Source of the DNA: Phallusia mammillata
Lineage: Eukaryota > Chordata > Ascidiacea > Phlebobranchia > Ascidiidae
NCBI GenBank assembly: GCA_003260075.1
Contig: QLIY01000637.1
Span: 1 to 64,000 of the forward strand
DNA length: 64,000 bases
Reading direction: 5' to 3'
Positions 21,601-34,651 of the stretch are shown in pieces. The notes under the pieces are model-generated. The model made no database searches. It was given only the letters and a program-made list of their open reading frames with translations, and was not told the origin of the DNA. Positions within the stretch are counted from its first letter, which is position 1. Every line of letters begins with the position of its first letter. Position numbers and translations under genes: made by a program.

Positions 21601-23423
21601 GCCGAAAAAAACAAGCAAAAAAAAGTATCAAAATGTTCACCAACCAAAAGCAAAAATAGCAGGGCATGTTTCCAGGCCATAACACAAGCAGTATATTTTA
21701 CCAATACTTCCTCCGATTTCAGCGAGGCCCTTCCATTGAAACGCCGCGCCAAAACCGAAAGCCACCAGAATTCCAAACGCCATTGCAATGTTGAACAGCG
21801 TCCCAAGTGAACCGCGAATATATGGGGGTCCAATCTCACCAAGGTACACCTGATAATATTTCGGTGGCGAACCACGTTTGGAATCGCTAATTCAATAGTT
21901 TGCGCATTAAAACCTTTTCGTGAATATGACTACAAATGCTCACATCAGGAACCAATGTCATTCTTGTAGTGGTCAAAGCCAAGTAAAACTAAAACTGATG
22001 CTAACACAACCTTTGGGATTTAGGTTTCATTTACATCACAAGTAGTGACATGGTGTTTTATAATTGTATAAATAATTGAATTGTTACATTAGGTAAATGA
22101 AAAAAAAGAAAATCCACTGACAAACAGGACTAAAATAATTGAATTGTTACATTAGGTAAATGAACAAACCTTGTGTTAACATTTTTACAAAAAAGTCAGT
22201 CATTTTGACAGGCGTACATGAAAAAAGTTTATTTTTTAAATGCGCTTGTGTTACTTGTGTACATATCAAAACAGAGAGTTTTACAAGATCCGGTCATTTT
22301 AACAGAATATTTTTAGTTTTCAAGACGCGCAGTCGCATGAATGTACGCGGTAGATTGTATCGTACATTTAAGTCAGCACAGACAACACGTATAATGTAAA
22401 CCTTTAGTCCCCACTAAAAAGAATTGGGAAAACTAACTGTAGGTTAAGTTACTTGGCAGGAGCGATTTTGAAAATTATTTTCGGACACGTCCAGGAAATT
22501 CTGGAGGTCTGGTAACCCTAATCTACAATACATTCGTCAGCGAAAATGGGTCACAATACAACGTGACACTGCTAAACTATATGTTTTTTTCCGATAAAGC
22601 CATCGCTCAGCTGCAGCCGAAAATAACCACTTAAAATGAAAAGGCTTGGTAGTGTTTAGGGGTTTCTTTTTTGCACTTTAGACGGTATTTTTAGTAAGGC
22701 CATGCAGGTAGCACGCGTTACACGGATGGTCAAAAACATGTGTTTCGTTACATTATTCATGTAGACACGGAGATGCCCTGTGGCTATAGAGAAACATGGG
22801 TGCAAATATGCAGCTAGAAACAGCGCAATTCGGCACACGTAACGTCAAATCGTTTGTAAATCATTTTAAAGGATTTAACACATTGGTATCATCAAATATG
22901 GTGCTTTGTTACATATTTACGCCTTTTGTGTTTGGGTCAATCACAGTACGCCAGGCCCATTGAAGGCGCTATACCGAATCGCTTTGTGTTTGTGTTTGGG
23001 TATTATTTTTACCAGCCTTATGTAAGTGCACTTACCGGTACAACTGTAATTGTACATCCGAATCCAATGCCACATAGACTTCTGCCAACAAACAGGACTA
23101 CAACCGATTGTGATGCCATAATGAAAACCCAACCGAACAAATAAACAAAGAGAAGAATCATGATTGAGACTTTGCGACCCAGTCGCTCCATGCAAGGGGC
23201 TGATGCAACACATCCCAGCAAAGCCGTCAGCATTACGATGCTCTGTGGAAATGAGTTTGTTAAATCGGAAACATTGGTATTTTTGTGTAACAATACTTTG
23301 CTTTTCTCATTTGTTTTTTGGAAAGCATGCTAAGTTTTGCAAAATAATGGCCACTTGTGATACGAAAATGCTGAAAATATTGTTTGCGGCTTTGAACAGC
23401 AAGACACTTCTGACGCATAAAGC

Positions 23424-23500
<77 letters not shown>

Positions 23501-24298
23501 TTTTCTTTTAACCGCTAGTTTACCTGTCTCATTGGGTGTTTTTTTTTTCTGATGAATGAAAAAAACTACTGCCTTATGGCATGGCGATCACTTTAAGCCA
23601 GTAATGGCCCAAGAAGATAAATCATAGAACTTTTTACCCCGAACCAGCTTGACTCCTCAGCATTTAAATAAAATCCCTTATCGTCCATGCTTTCCAAACT
23701 TTCGGAAGCAGGAGATGAATAACCAAGGACAAAACCTGCCACTATTGGCGCCAGACACACGAGAAGAACCGAGAGAATTGCTGGTAAATGCTCATACGAC
23801 CTAAAATGACGACACACAGTGATTTTTTCCAAATGCAAATATCACGATATTGTCTTGCTTAAATCAATAAACACACATACAGTTTACATGTTCACGTACA
23901 ATTGACAGTGTAAAAGCTTTCCAATTTCTTTGCAGCTGCATTATTCAAACGTTTATGGGCAAGTGTCACGCTTTCAAAGCGTGGTAAATTTGTAATTTCG
24001 CAACGTTTTAGTGTTATAATAATGCCCTTTGACTCCCGTGAGGATATTAAAACCTGTGGTGTCAGGATCACAAAGAACGAAAGCTTTTATGTCACGCAAA
24101 TATTACGCAATCACGGGCATTTTTGCAATCGAGTATAGCTTTGTTCAGAACTTAAAAAGTGTACCTGCAAATTTTCCCGTTGTTCTCTTTGCTCTGTTTT
24201 ATTTCACATTGATATTTCGCAATATTGTTGTTTTGTCCGCAAGGGTCATTAAAATTGCAAACGGAAGTTTCACCCTCTTCTGAAATACTTTCCTCCAT
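18648..24298 (-). CDS. SLC2-family (GLUT6/8-like) sugar transporter, 9 exons, 548 aa
   Basis: Major facilitator carrying hexoses or related sugars across a membrane. Exons in order: 24298-24165, 23800-23638, 23242-23036, 21849-21702, 21040-20865, 20371-20221, 19829-19575, 19485-19295 and 18869-18648; every phase closes. Motifs in order: SSWFG after TM1, MERLGRKVS between TM2 and TM3, FVGRSLCGIGFG, VYLGEIGPPYIRG, VIPESPYWLL, FQHFTGINAIVFYA in TM7, MHLVEKLGRKKS, LGPIAFLALGEILP, and FPETRGKTLLEIEALF at the C-terminus. The long loop between TM9 and TM10 carries NFT and NAT sequons, where class III GLUTs are glycosylated. Exon 1 encodes a 45-residue acidic tail. The second Gln of the usual TM7 QQ pair is His. 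The transported sugar cannot be told from sequence. Confidence 0.9.
19103..19152 (+). ncRNA. Candidate type I hammerhead ribozyme (short stem III)
   Basis: All conserved elements appear in order. Stem I 5' strand is GCTGCA (19103-19108), core CTGACGA (19109-19115). Stem II is GACC/GGTC closing a TTATA loop (19116-19128), followed by core GAAA (19129-19132). A short stem III AGT/ACT has a 4-nt loop (19134-19143). The cleavage triplet is ATC (19144-19146) and the stem I 3' strand TGCAGC (19147-19152) pairs perfectly with the 5' strand. Predicted cleavage is after C19146. A C-A mismatch at the base of stem III is the only deviation from consensus. A short stem III is typical of hammerheads in Penelope-like elements and retrozymes. 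It lies in the last intron of the SLC2 gene on the opposite strand. No reverse transcriptase was found nearby. Confidence 0.7.
22070..22163. repeat. 31-bp direct repeat in SLC2 intron 3
   Basis: The sequence aaataattgaattgttacat plus 11 further bases at 22070-22100 recurs exactly at 22133-22163. It is probably a small local duplication or allelic assembly duplication; no function is apparent. Confidence 0.7.
23426..23500. repeat. 75-nt poly-C run (likely assembly artefact)
   Basis: An uninterrupted run of 75 C lies in intron 2 of the SLC2 gene. The same length (75) occurs as poly-G at 36590-36664. Pure G/C homopolymers of this length are not expected in AT-rich introns and suggest artefactual bridging of a gap. 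Confidence 0.7.
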
Positions 24299-27200
24299 GG
24301 TCAAACTGTCCAGTTCCTTTCTTTCAAAAACTTACGATTTTGCATAGACCAAGCTCTTATTACTTTACATGTTTACACAAAACAACAAACTTAACGGAAA
24401 GGACTAAACAAGATACACCAACAAAGTAGGTGAAGACAATTTTGACAAAAGTTCACAAAATACATAATACAATGATATAAAAACAAAAATATTGAACTGT
24501 TACATCACAAAGACAGCCTCTGCAAGCCTGAATAGACAAAAAAAATAGACAAAAAGACTCTGCAACCCTTTACTCTATGTTGGCTGATTGTTGTCGTATC
24601 GGAAACGCACCCTTCGCAACAACATCCTCAACGCTTACCGCTGAGAAAAAAACAAAATATTGCACGCGGTAATCAAAACACTTCAACAGCTGCATGCCTG
24701 GCTATGTTATTGACAACTGCTCATCGAGTTTGTACCTAATCATAAACACAATATACATTGCTTGGCAAATGCTGCCCTGTTGATACAATCACATTGTGCA
24801 ATACAAAAGGTTAGTACGTTTAACCTTTTTCTCTAGGCTGTGGTTTTTGTTCTATTCGATGTAGCTGAATTCACAACAACAATAAACACTCATCTCATAA
24901 CTTCTGCTGCAAACTAAGTGACCACTACCACATTTGTGTTAATCAAAACCACTTTCTTTGCAGATTTTGTTCATGTTTTCAACGGCTAACCAGTAAAACT
25001 ATTGTAGATTGCTCACAACCACGTACAAAATGCGTAGGATGACATCACTGCCTGTTTTTATAAGCAACCAGCTGCCAGTAAAGGTAAGCACTGCACAAAA
25101 ACACCACTCGCACAAAATCCTTTAAGCTACATAGCTCACCACAATACTAAAATGATTACATAATATCAGACATAACATAAACTAACCATTCGACCCAGTA
25201 GTACAGGCGAGACGTTCCTATCCTCAGGTATCGATTACTGTGGAAATTCTCTTCTTTTTCTCGCGCACAAGCCACACGGAAAGAAGTGCTTCAGACCGCT
25301 GCGTGTGTGTGCCTGTGTGTTTGTATGTGCCGGGCGAACTTCCTAAGGCATTTTAACAATAAGGAATATTGTAGCCGTTGCAATACCCAACACCATAAAT
25401 TAGTCACTCAGCAAAGTACAGAAAACCCCCTACCTTTGGCCTGAAAGTGATATGCTTAAAAGTTTAAAATTGTCCTTTATTCTCGCAAACAGCGTGACTG
25501 CTGTTTATTTCAGTTTACAACTATTTCGATTTCGGTTGAACCGTTTAGCGTTGAATAACTTATCTGCATGGTTGTTTTGCTCCATCTCTACTGCGCTGAT
25601 TGGGGTAAACGGTGTGTCTGTTTCATAATACCAACAGTTAGCTTTCGAGAGTGCGTTTTTCCTGTATCAGTTTTTGTACTGTTGTTTTTGGGGCCCATTG
25701 TGTGTAACTATATTAATTAAACCTTCACCACAAAATGATATTAGGAGGAAACTGAAGTCATTAAGTCTCTGAGCACTGAGCAAATTCAAAACTTTGCCGA
25801 AAAAGTATATCACATGCTCCAATTTTCTGTACAGCATATTTAGGCCAAAAAAGTGAAAAGTAGTCAAGAAAAAAGCACAAGCTTAACATGGATATGGTGC
25901 ACAGTGCACACGACACGAGTAATGTTTAAATCGTAACGGTTCAGAACACATTAAGTTACTGGGGCGTGATCGAGGTAATACAATGTGCACAGAATTAAAA
26001 AATAAAATGACAACTTGCCAGTCTTAACCGTTTTAGAGCAACTTATGAACATTGTTCAAATGTTGTATTATAGGCTACTTGCTACGTAGTCTTTTGTACA
26101 ACCTCTCGTACTTTATATAGCGTGCACAATGATATATTTTACCACACTACATATTTGACCCTATGAACATCGAATAGCGTTGGGCAGTAATGCGATGGGG
26201 ATTACAATAAATCGTTCAACAATTGACATATTCTTGTAAAGATTAAGCTGCATTGTTACGTCACACAACATCCCTTTTTATCTTTTTTGTGCATATGCTA
26301 CAGTTCACCTTTTCTAGTCGGTTTACAAACACAAATTAAAAACATCAGAAAAAACAATGCAAACGTAAAGGGACATCTTAAGGCAAAGTCATTATCTTGC
26401 TGAAACCTGCTTTTTGTAAATAAACTGCCATGCAGCCTTAACACTGAAGTACGCTGTGGCTGTTGTGGTGCAACCTGATTAAAGAGAACCAAACATTGCC
26501 TGGCTTAGAAGCAAATCTAAAATAAAAACCAAAAGCACATAAAACACACCCAGTTCAGTAACACATACTTCCTATCTTAATTGACTTAATATACCGTCGT
26601 AGCAATTACATCACTGTTGTTGTATTGATGCAGTTTTACGCAAATGAGTTGACATCACCATTCTCTGAAGGTAGAAAAAGTGCCATAACGTTCAATAAGA
26701 AAAGTTCGCTGTGTGTCGGTTACGGAGCGAGATGATCAGCACAAAACAACCCTTTGCGCAAAAATCGGCTGATAATGAACGTACAGTAGGCCTAGTAAAA
26801 ATATGTCTTCGCTACAATAAACATACTTACCATTATCTCATACGCATTTTTCTTGGGAGTGGCTTTTCAAACGTACAGACGGTAAAGTTGCGATTTATAG
26901 CATAGGTTTGATACGAGAAAAGCATCAACTGACGTAACGGAGAAGTCTTACAAAATTTAGTCAAGCCATCGCGCTTTGTTTTATTTGCAAACAATTGCAA
27001 TGCCATGTGGAGCACACTGATGAAATACATTTACTTATAAATGAAACGATTTTATGGCAAGCTGTCGCAAGCCGAAGTGTCATACATTGTATGGATCAGT
27101 TCAGTTTAGGTGAAGCGAAATTAATTAAGAAAGCAAAAAAAAATCAAGTATATAGCGGCCAAATTTTAGGTAGTCGTTTAAATATTGTTTATGGCGCTAA

Positions 27201-27562
27201 ATTTTAAACAAAAACATCAAAAAACAATTGCTAAAATAAAACATGTCATATTTTTACCAATGTAGTATTAATGAAAAACCCTGTGACGTGTCACAAATGA
27301 TGACGCAACAAATTCTGACGTATTGCTCTAATGACAAATAAACAAGGAAAAAGGAACAAAACGGTGATAAAGTGCTACATAATAATATAGAACAATAATT
27401 TACTCAACACGGTACGTTCACAAATCATGCTGACGTAATGACTGACGTCATATTAATGACTTTTAAGAACAATGGGATTCGATCATATATTTGTTTTTGT
27501 TTTTTTTTGTCTTAAATAGCAGTGATACGGTGATGAGGTTAATCAGGGTCAAAACTGCGGGG
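24299..27562. other. 3.3-kb intergenic region, SLC2 promoter side to GAPVD1 3' end
   Basis: This should contain the transporter promoter and 5' UTR (near 24299) and the GAPVD1 3' UTR (near 27562). The sequence is AT-rich with no recognisable gene, tRNA or element ends. The only coding-like stretch is at 26995-27207, listed separately. Confidence 0.4.
26995..27207 (+). CDS. Orphan coding-like frame, 70 codons, unknown
   Basis: A frame without ATG at its start (TTG) ends at TAA 27205-27207; the first in-frame ATG is internal. Codon use is more regular than in neighbouring DNA and the C-terminus reads GQILGSRLNIVYGAKF. No domain, splice site or partner is recognised. It may be a fragment of a mobile element or a chance frame. 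Confidence 0.15.
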   Translation: MQCHVEHTDEIHLLINETILWQAVASRSVIHCMDQFSLGEAKLIKKAKKNQVYSGQILGSRLNIVYGAKF

Positions 27563-30500
27563 TTACTTGCGTTCATCGATGGTTTTAATAAATTCAGTGG
27601 CAGCGGTGAATTGCATCCACCAATAAGCTTCTTCGCCAGAAAGACGTTCACCCAAAAAACTATTGACAAACTGGACCGTTGAAAGCAGGTGCGGAGGATT
27701 GGCCTAAACAAACAGATTTTATTATTACCCAAACAATCACCCTTAGCGGGTTAATACAGTAACTACTAGCATTTTTTTCTTTATTTCGCATTTGCCCAAA
27801 ACTGTTTTTGCTTTCCTTTGACATAACAATGAGAATAATGTAGAGACGGGTGGCTAACTGACTGTTTTAATGGGTTTCAAGGAAATTCTTAATATGTATC
27901 CTTAAATATCAGTTGCAAATAAAAAGATGGGTGATGCATATCAAATGCGGTTAAGTAATGGCCAATTGTACTGCAATGCCTTTTGCAAGTGAAATTGTGT
28001 CTATTTTTTGGGTAGACATGATTTTTACCTGTGTTTTTATCCTGGATCCAAACCCTAATTTTTTAATAAAAAACTAGAAGGGTGGCTTAGCACATATTGC
28101 CCTTGCATATACACTATAACCTATTTTAAAACATAAATATATTTCCTATGCTTATTTTGTATTGGGTCCCATATTAGCCATCGTCTTTTATAACTTTAGT
28201 CGTTTCTGCAGGCAAAAACTCATGGGTCCCCACACATGCAAAGTTGAAAATAATGCAATTCAAGAGATAACCATGAGAAAGTCGGGTGTTGTAAGGTAAA
28301 ACACAGTGATCGGCACTGGGCTTAAATAATAATACTATGTAGAATACAAACTATAAAATTAGATTCACCCCAGATATTGTTTGAAGTATGTCCTATTTAA
28401 CGTTTTAAAAAACTGACCCATTTTAGGGGGCTAGTAGGGCAACTAATTGGGTTCGACACACAAACTAAAAAATATATAAAAACCACAATGACTTAATCAA
28501 TAGTACTGCAAAATTTCATCCCAATCCGCCAATATTTAAAATTTCGACCACTAGAGGTGTTTTGAGCAACAACCGTTAATGTTTCTGACGTCATAGGGCT
28601 GTTAACAAGCCCCTAACTGCCATGGCGCAAAAACGACCACCAAGCAACCCACCAACGAGCAACATACAACTGGTTGCCCTTGTAACACTATTGCTCCAAA
28701 GAAATCTTTCGTTTGTGGTGCCCAGTAACATACAAATACGTTTTACACTTTAGGGGCTTGTGGGGTAAATGTTAGGACTACAGGGTTGAACACAACAATC
28801 GACACCTATAAATGGCATACTATACAAGAAATCCAAATTTCAGCCAATTCTGACACTGTTTAAAAACTCACCCATTTTAGGGGGCTAGCGGGGTAAATAC
28901 TGGGGTTATCAACAAAAACAAAGTGGGATGCACATCTACATAACTACATCTACCAACTGTGTAAATTTCATCCAAATCCATCGAACATTTGATGGAAAAA
29001 CGAGTCGGACAAACTTTGGGGAGAAAAAAAAATGAAAGAAAAAAAAAGAAAACAATTTGAGTAAAATCAATATGTGTCCCCTTCAGGAAAGGGGACCCAT
29101 AATAAGTCAATGCCTAATTTCGCCTTAGCATAACCATAGACGGCCACAATGAAAATGTGAAAGTAATAAAAACATATGGAGTTAAACAATATTTTTGGAC
29201 TTATTTAGGCCCGTGAACTTGTGATTCGAGATACACTGATCAAAGTTGCAAACAAGATCACTTATGCTAAGGACAATGATGCTATTAAACCATACCTTTA
29301 TAAGCACGAACACTAACACTGGGGTAAAATCGTCGGCCCCGGGAGCCTCGCTTTCATCAGCCAACTTAAGGAGATGCATGACAGCTCTGCAGCATCTTAA
29401 CGCTGAATCAAGTTTGCCTTTAGGTGATCTGTGGGCTGCAATAGCGCTGGCCTCGCGTTGCGCTGAAGGCCATGGAGACTCGAGAAGATACTTGCGACGT
29501 ATCAGCAGGGAGGGATGGGCGGGTGTGATAACAGCGGACAGGCGTGAAATGTGCTGATGGAAGAGCCTAAAGGAAAATCACATCCGTGTGTGTTTTGTGG
29601 TATTGGCAGCAGGAAAATTTCCAAGTAAATACCCTACCTCACGACAGCTGACAGCGGGCAGAGCACAACGCTTATTTCAAATCGTATACCCACCAAAATA
29701 CGGACTATATGGATATTTGGGTCGGGTTAAAGTCGGTATTAATAATAAAACTAAGTTTAAAACTTGTTTTCCAACGTAAAATAATAAACTAACTTCCTAA
29801 CCCTACCCCTCCTTAGCAGTTGCATTACAATTCAGCACTTTCCGCCCTCTATTAAACTGTAGCTAAATGTAGGGCTGATGTGAGGTGTGGTGTTAGCAGC
29901 TTTACCTATGTAGTACCGTTTGAACTGGCAAACAAATGTTTTGTCACTTACTGGTCTCTCAAAATATCGCCGTCGCCGTTCGGAAAAAGCACTGGTTTGT
30001 ATATGTGAGTGAAGATGCTTCGTTCAACACATTCGGCAGCTTCATTTAACTGTTCCTCTCCAGCACCTGGGTTGTCATAGTAACGTAAATAGAAACTTGA
30101 CTTAATATAGTTTATTGTTAATAAATCATTGTATCAATATCTGCAGATCATTCAAATAAATGACGTCATTTAAACAGAATGTTGTAATTAAAAGCTGCTT
30201 AAACAAATTATGCGTTATGTCGAATAATTACAGATCTAATTAAAAAATGCCAATACAGCAATCGAAAATCAGAAACCACATAAAATTTCCAAAAGTTAAA
30301 CAACAAGTCATTGGTAGTTAGGCAACGACTGTACCTTCCCACATGACGTCATCGGCCATTTCGGAGCTGAGCCAGGTGAGAAAGGAATCCACAAGAGCAA
30401 CTTTGTCGTCCATTGCACTCGACCTTACAAACTTGTGTCGGAAATTTAGCATGTGGGATTCGCGGCGTTTGAGAAACAGACGAACACACTGTGATGTGAA

Positions 30501-33500
30501 GTATCGTCTGCATAAAAATAACAATTTTATTTTCCACGTAGACTAGTTTAAATTATTGAATAACCTAATTTGAAAACCAAGTTTTATCCGAATCAGGCGA
30601 AGATCCTGATTAACCGAATCCGGTTTAGCCTAGGTATACTGTTTAAATCGGCCCCGAGTTAAACAAATTAGCCTGCTTGGTGACATGTTCAATTTGCAAC
30701 TAAGTTTTACCCAGCTTATTTGATTTTCTATTCAACATATTACTTCATCATTAACCGGTGTAAGTTAAGTGCATGTAAATGAAGTTTAAATCTACAACGT
30801 ATACAAGTTCATACATGATACATCTAGGGACGAAAAGATGAAAGTCCACATACCCATATATCCCGTGCTTCGTTAATCATACAAAACTTGTTCATAAGTC
30901 AAATTTGCAAAATACCGATGTCATTTTGCATGTGTTACACACTGACATGGTATGGTAAAGAAATAGTTATTTTTGAGGCATATTTAAAATTTGTCTTCGA
31001 AATTTTTGCAATGCGTGTTGTGCAGTGATGATTCAGACAAATTTTTTCTTAATTTTTTTTTTTTTAATTTTCAGAAATGTTAAGGACACTTCAGTTTGAC
31101 CTTTAACGTTATAACGCAAAGGTATTTTTGCATACCTTATTACAATTTAAGACCTCGTGCGTTTAATTTAATAAACATATGTAAATCTTGCAATGTAACT
31201 GAACAAAAACTCGCACAATATACACTTTTTAGTCGACTAATTAGTTTAACGAAAATTTACCCAATTTTTTTTTTACCCAAACTGGCAACAAACAAAAAAT
31301 GAAAACGGAAAAATATTCGTCTATCATTACCTGCATATGGAGCGGTCACGCTTTGTGCACATAGTCACGTGTTCCAAGTATGACAGCATTGCAAGGAGAT
31401 GTTGTCTGGATCGGACCAGGTAAGTATGATAACTGCTGCGAATTTTGTATTCCCGCCACAAGCCCTATAATATGGAAAAAAAGTTTCAGTTTCTGTAAAC
31501 TTTAGCGAAAACATCTACAGCATTTAAGATGAAATATCGGAATTAGAATATGAAGGAATAGATTGTGAAATATGTTGGTTAACAAATAATAATTCATTGA
31601 TAATCATGTTACCCGTCAGAGGGATATATATTTGATACCGACCACTTCATTGACTCTTAGCATAAATGAACCCAAAATATTTGCTTTGAAACTTTAGGAA
31701 AGTGTACAGTACACAAAAAGCACAGTAAAATAGTGTAGTCGCAATAATATTTCGGACAAAAGCACCTTAAAAATCTCTGTTCTAAGTAATGCACAAAGTC
31801 CAATGGTGAAATACTACGTACCTTAACAATAGATCTACACGCTGGGTCATCGAGAACATCAATGCAACGGATGACTTCATGGATTTTTGCCATGCGAGAG
31901 TGATCTTGTAACATCATTGCCTCAGCATGTTGGATGCGAAGGAAAGACAGAAGTTGATCGCGTATACTAAACGGTTTACAACTTCAGTCCACACACATCA
32001 AACAAAGCAGTAACTTAAGTCAAAACTCCTATTCTGATTGTGATTTCACGATTCATAATTGAATGACACAAAGTTCAACACTCAACACATTTATGTTTGC
32101 AAGTACCATCTTGAAAGAACACTTGTATTATTATTTTTAGCTGAGCCTCATTGATGGCAGTTTAATGCAAGCCACACACGCTTCAGCATGGTGACCAAAA
32201 AAGCTTGTTGTATCTTTATTAACACCATAAAAGCTTTCCCTAACGTATATAGTGGCGCAGTAAAGAAATCCGAATCTTAATGCCATGCTTGTGGCCAACA
32301 CTTTCTTAAATGGAATACAGGAACACAATTAACGGGTTGGAATATACGGTACCTGTGCCATAAAAAGAACTAGAAGGGTGGCTTAGCACATATTGCCCTT
32401 GCACATACAGGGGGGGGGGTATGCTTGTGGCCATCACTTTCTTAAATGGAATACAGGAACACAATTAACGGTTTGGAATATGCGGTACCTGTGCCATAAA
32501 AAAGATTATGCGAAGCACTGAATTCGTCTGTGGTAATTTTTAAAAAGCTGAAGGGGGGGGGGGGGGAAGGGGACCCATAATTATGCGAAGCACTGAATTC
32601 GTCTGTGGTAATTTTTAAAAAGCTGAAATGATTTGTAACAATATAGGGGATTGTATTTTTCTGCTAAAATGGTAATATACTGTATTACAAGGTATTTGAG
32701 CAACAAAACAAGATGCAAAAACAAGGAAGCTTACGTCGACTGATTTCTGCTTTGCATTTGGTTCCTAAACGCTTCTTGGGTGGCTAAAATAAACTCAACC
32801 GATCGATGTGGCGTCATCAAGGTCCCTGGTGATGTCATTATCTGTGACGTGGGCTTCGTGGAAGACAGGACGATTCGAAGTTTACGCTTAGCGTCCCTCT
32901 TGAGTTCGGAATCGGATTTTTTAAAAGTTTCCACTTGTTTTCCTGTTTCGCCACTGGATGTTGCTCTCCAATCACCGACAAATGGGGCTGATGACGTTGA
33001 TGATGCGCCCCGCGTTGCCGTGGTTACGGTGTCGTCACTGTGTGGTGATTGGGCAGTGGTGGCTGTTGAACCGCTTAAACTGTGTGTGTATATATATTTA
33101 AAACCAATAAGTGAAAAGAAAACGAAGACATACTTTTGAGAATCGTTTAAATCCGATCCTGAAGCATCTGGGTTTTCACCGTTAGTGGAAGATTGCTGAC
33201 TCGACAAAGTAGAGACTTTTTTCATGTACTTCTGCATTATGTCGTCACCGGGAGCTGATTTCTTTAAAATTATTTTGTTTTTTATGTTGTCAAACAGTTT
33301 TTTTAGAAAGCTGAAGCAAGTCCATTTGAATCAAAAAAGAAGTTTACAACAATTTCACGTTAACACGGAACGTCTGAACACATATGTGATGTAATACAAA
33401 AAATAGCCACACTTTTTGTTGATTGGATTCCAGTAAGTTGTGTAACAAAACTTGCCACAGAGAAAAAATTTCAAAATCCTTGCAACTCAACGTATGTTTC

Positions 33501-34611
33501 GGTCGTTCCTCTAGATGTCGAATATTCAAGTGCCAGCCAGGTTTAGCCCACTGGCTTTAAAACCGTTGGCCACAAAGGTAGATTAGGTGGGTCTCCAGAT
33601 TATTTAACATGTACTGATTTATGATAGTGATGTTGCATTCTAATATGTTTTTATTCTGGCAAAAAAAACGCTTTTGACCATACAGTTATCAATATTTTCA
33701 GTTTGTGTTCAGGTAAAAAACAGTACTGGAGAAGTTATAAGCCACAGATAAAAAAAAGTTTGGAAGCGGCTAGTTTACCCCATTCCAGCCACTAAGTAAC
33801 ACCAAACTGCTTTAACCATTACCTGTTCGGTTTCTTGCTTGACCGGTGCTGGCGAAGACTCCTCCAAGGAGTTGTTAGCTGTAAAAAACAGCATGTTATA
33901 TTGAAGAATAATGGAAGTTTTCAACCATCTCAGAAAATATTGTAAATGAAAAATATATCCTATTTCGTTACTTTTGCAAATATTATAACGATTGAAAATG
34001 ACGTTATAAGAACATAAATACTAAGCCCGCCAAATTAAAAAAATGTTTTTGCCAAACACTTACACGAAAAGGATTCAAAACTCCCGACTTTAGGGATTGC
34101 CCCGGCTACATCGTTGCCCCCTGCACCGGCGCTGTTGTATTTGAAAGGAACTTTTCGTTTTCCGAAGGTCAGCCTGTTCCCTTTCCACCATGACTTCTTA
34201 CGATCAACTCTGCCGCCGCTCCTTGAAACCAGCTCATGTGGTTCCTGAACAAGATCAACAGGTTATGGGTTCGATTCCCAATGTACACATGGGGCACATA
34301 TACACACCCAAGCACTAACTTTGGAACAAAGATCACGCACGTTATAGCGCAGTAATTAGAAGGCTAATCGATTTGTTAAGTCCATGCTATAATGATGTCA
34401 TCAAAAATTACATCATATAATGACGTCATTAAAGCTTGCTTATTGGCGTAAGACTTATTGGCGTCAACATAGCTTGTAACATTGCAAAACGAAAGGTAAC
34501 TTCCGACAACTTACGAAGTCGGCTGAAACAGATCTTGCTAGGTTCGGTGAGTGGGGGTTCTTGGGGCGGCTTTCGGGGGGAGGATGGGGTCTTGTTTCAC
34601 TTCGACGTGTC

Positions 34612-34651
<40 letters not shown>

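Larger units (their letters stand above)
27563..34244 (-). other. GAPVD1: GAPVD1 exons 25-34: basic region and VPS9 domain
   Basis: Exons in order: 34244-34064, 33878-33823, 33310-33134 (start uncertain), 33079-32735, 31966-31822, 31464-31331, 30507-30335, 30066-29952, 29566-29296 and 27703-27563. The VPS9 region reads FPNGDGDILRDQ, RRKYLLESPWPSAQREASAI, GADDFTPVLVFVLIK and ANPPHLLSTVQFVNSF, matching the conserved catalytic surface. Exon 25 encodes the Trp/Lys-rich RKKSWWKGNRLTFGKRKVPF. Exon 27 aligns to its orthologue from LFDNIKNKI, which needs acceptor TTGCTTCAG before 33310; that implies phase 2, whereas exon 26 ends in phase 0. A small exon may be missing between them. The last intron carries a full Helitron-like element. 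Confidence 0.88.

Noticed and set aside
23164-23511. Frame ending in a long polyproline tract
   Set aside because: The polyproline is the translation of the artefactual poly-C run, and the rest is antisense to an SLC2 exon.
34261-34300. tRNA B-box-like GGTTCGATTCC near GAPVD1 exon 25
   Set aside because: No A box or cloverleaf could be built upstream. It may be a relic of a tRNA-derived SINE, but nothing more supports that.
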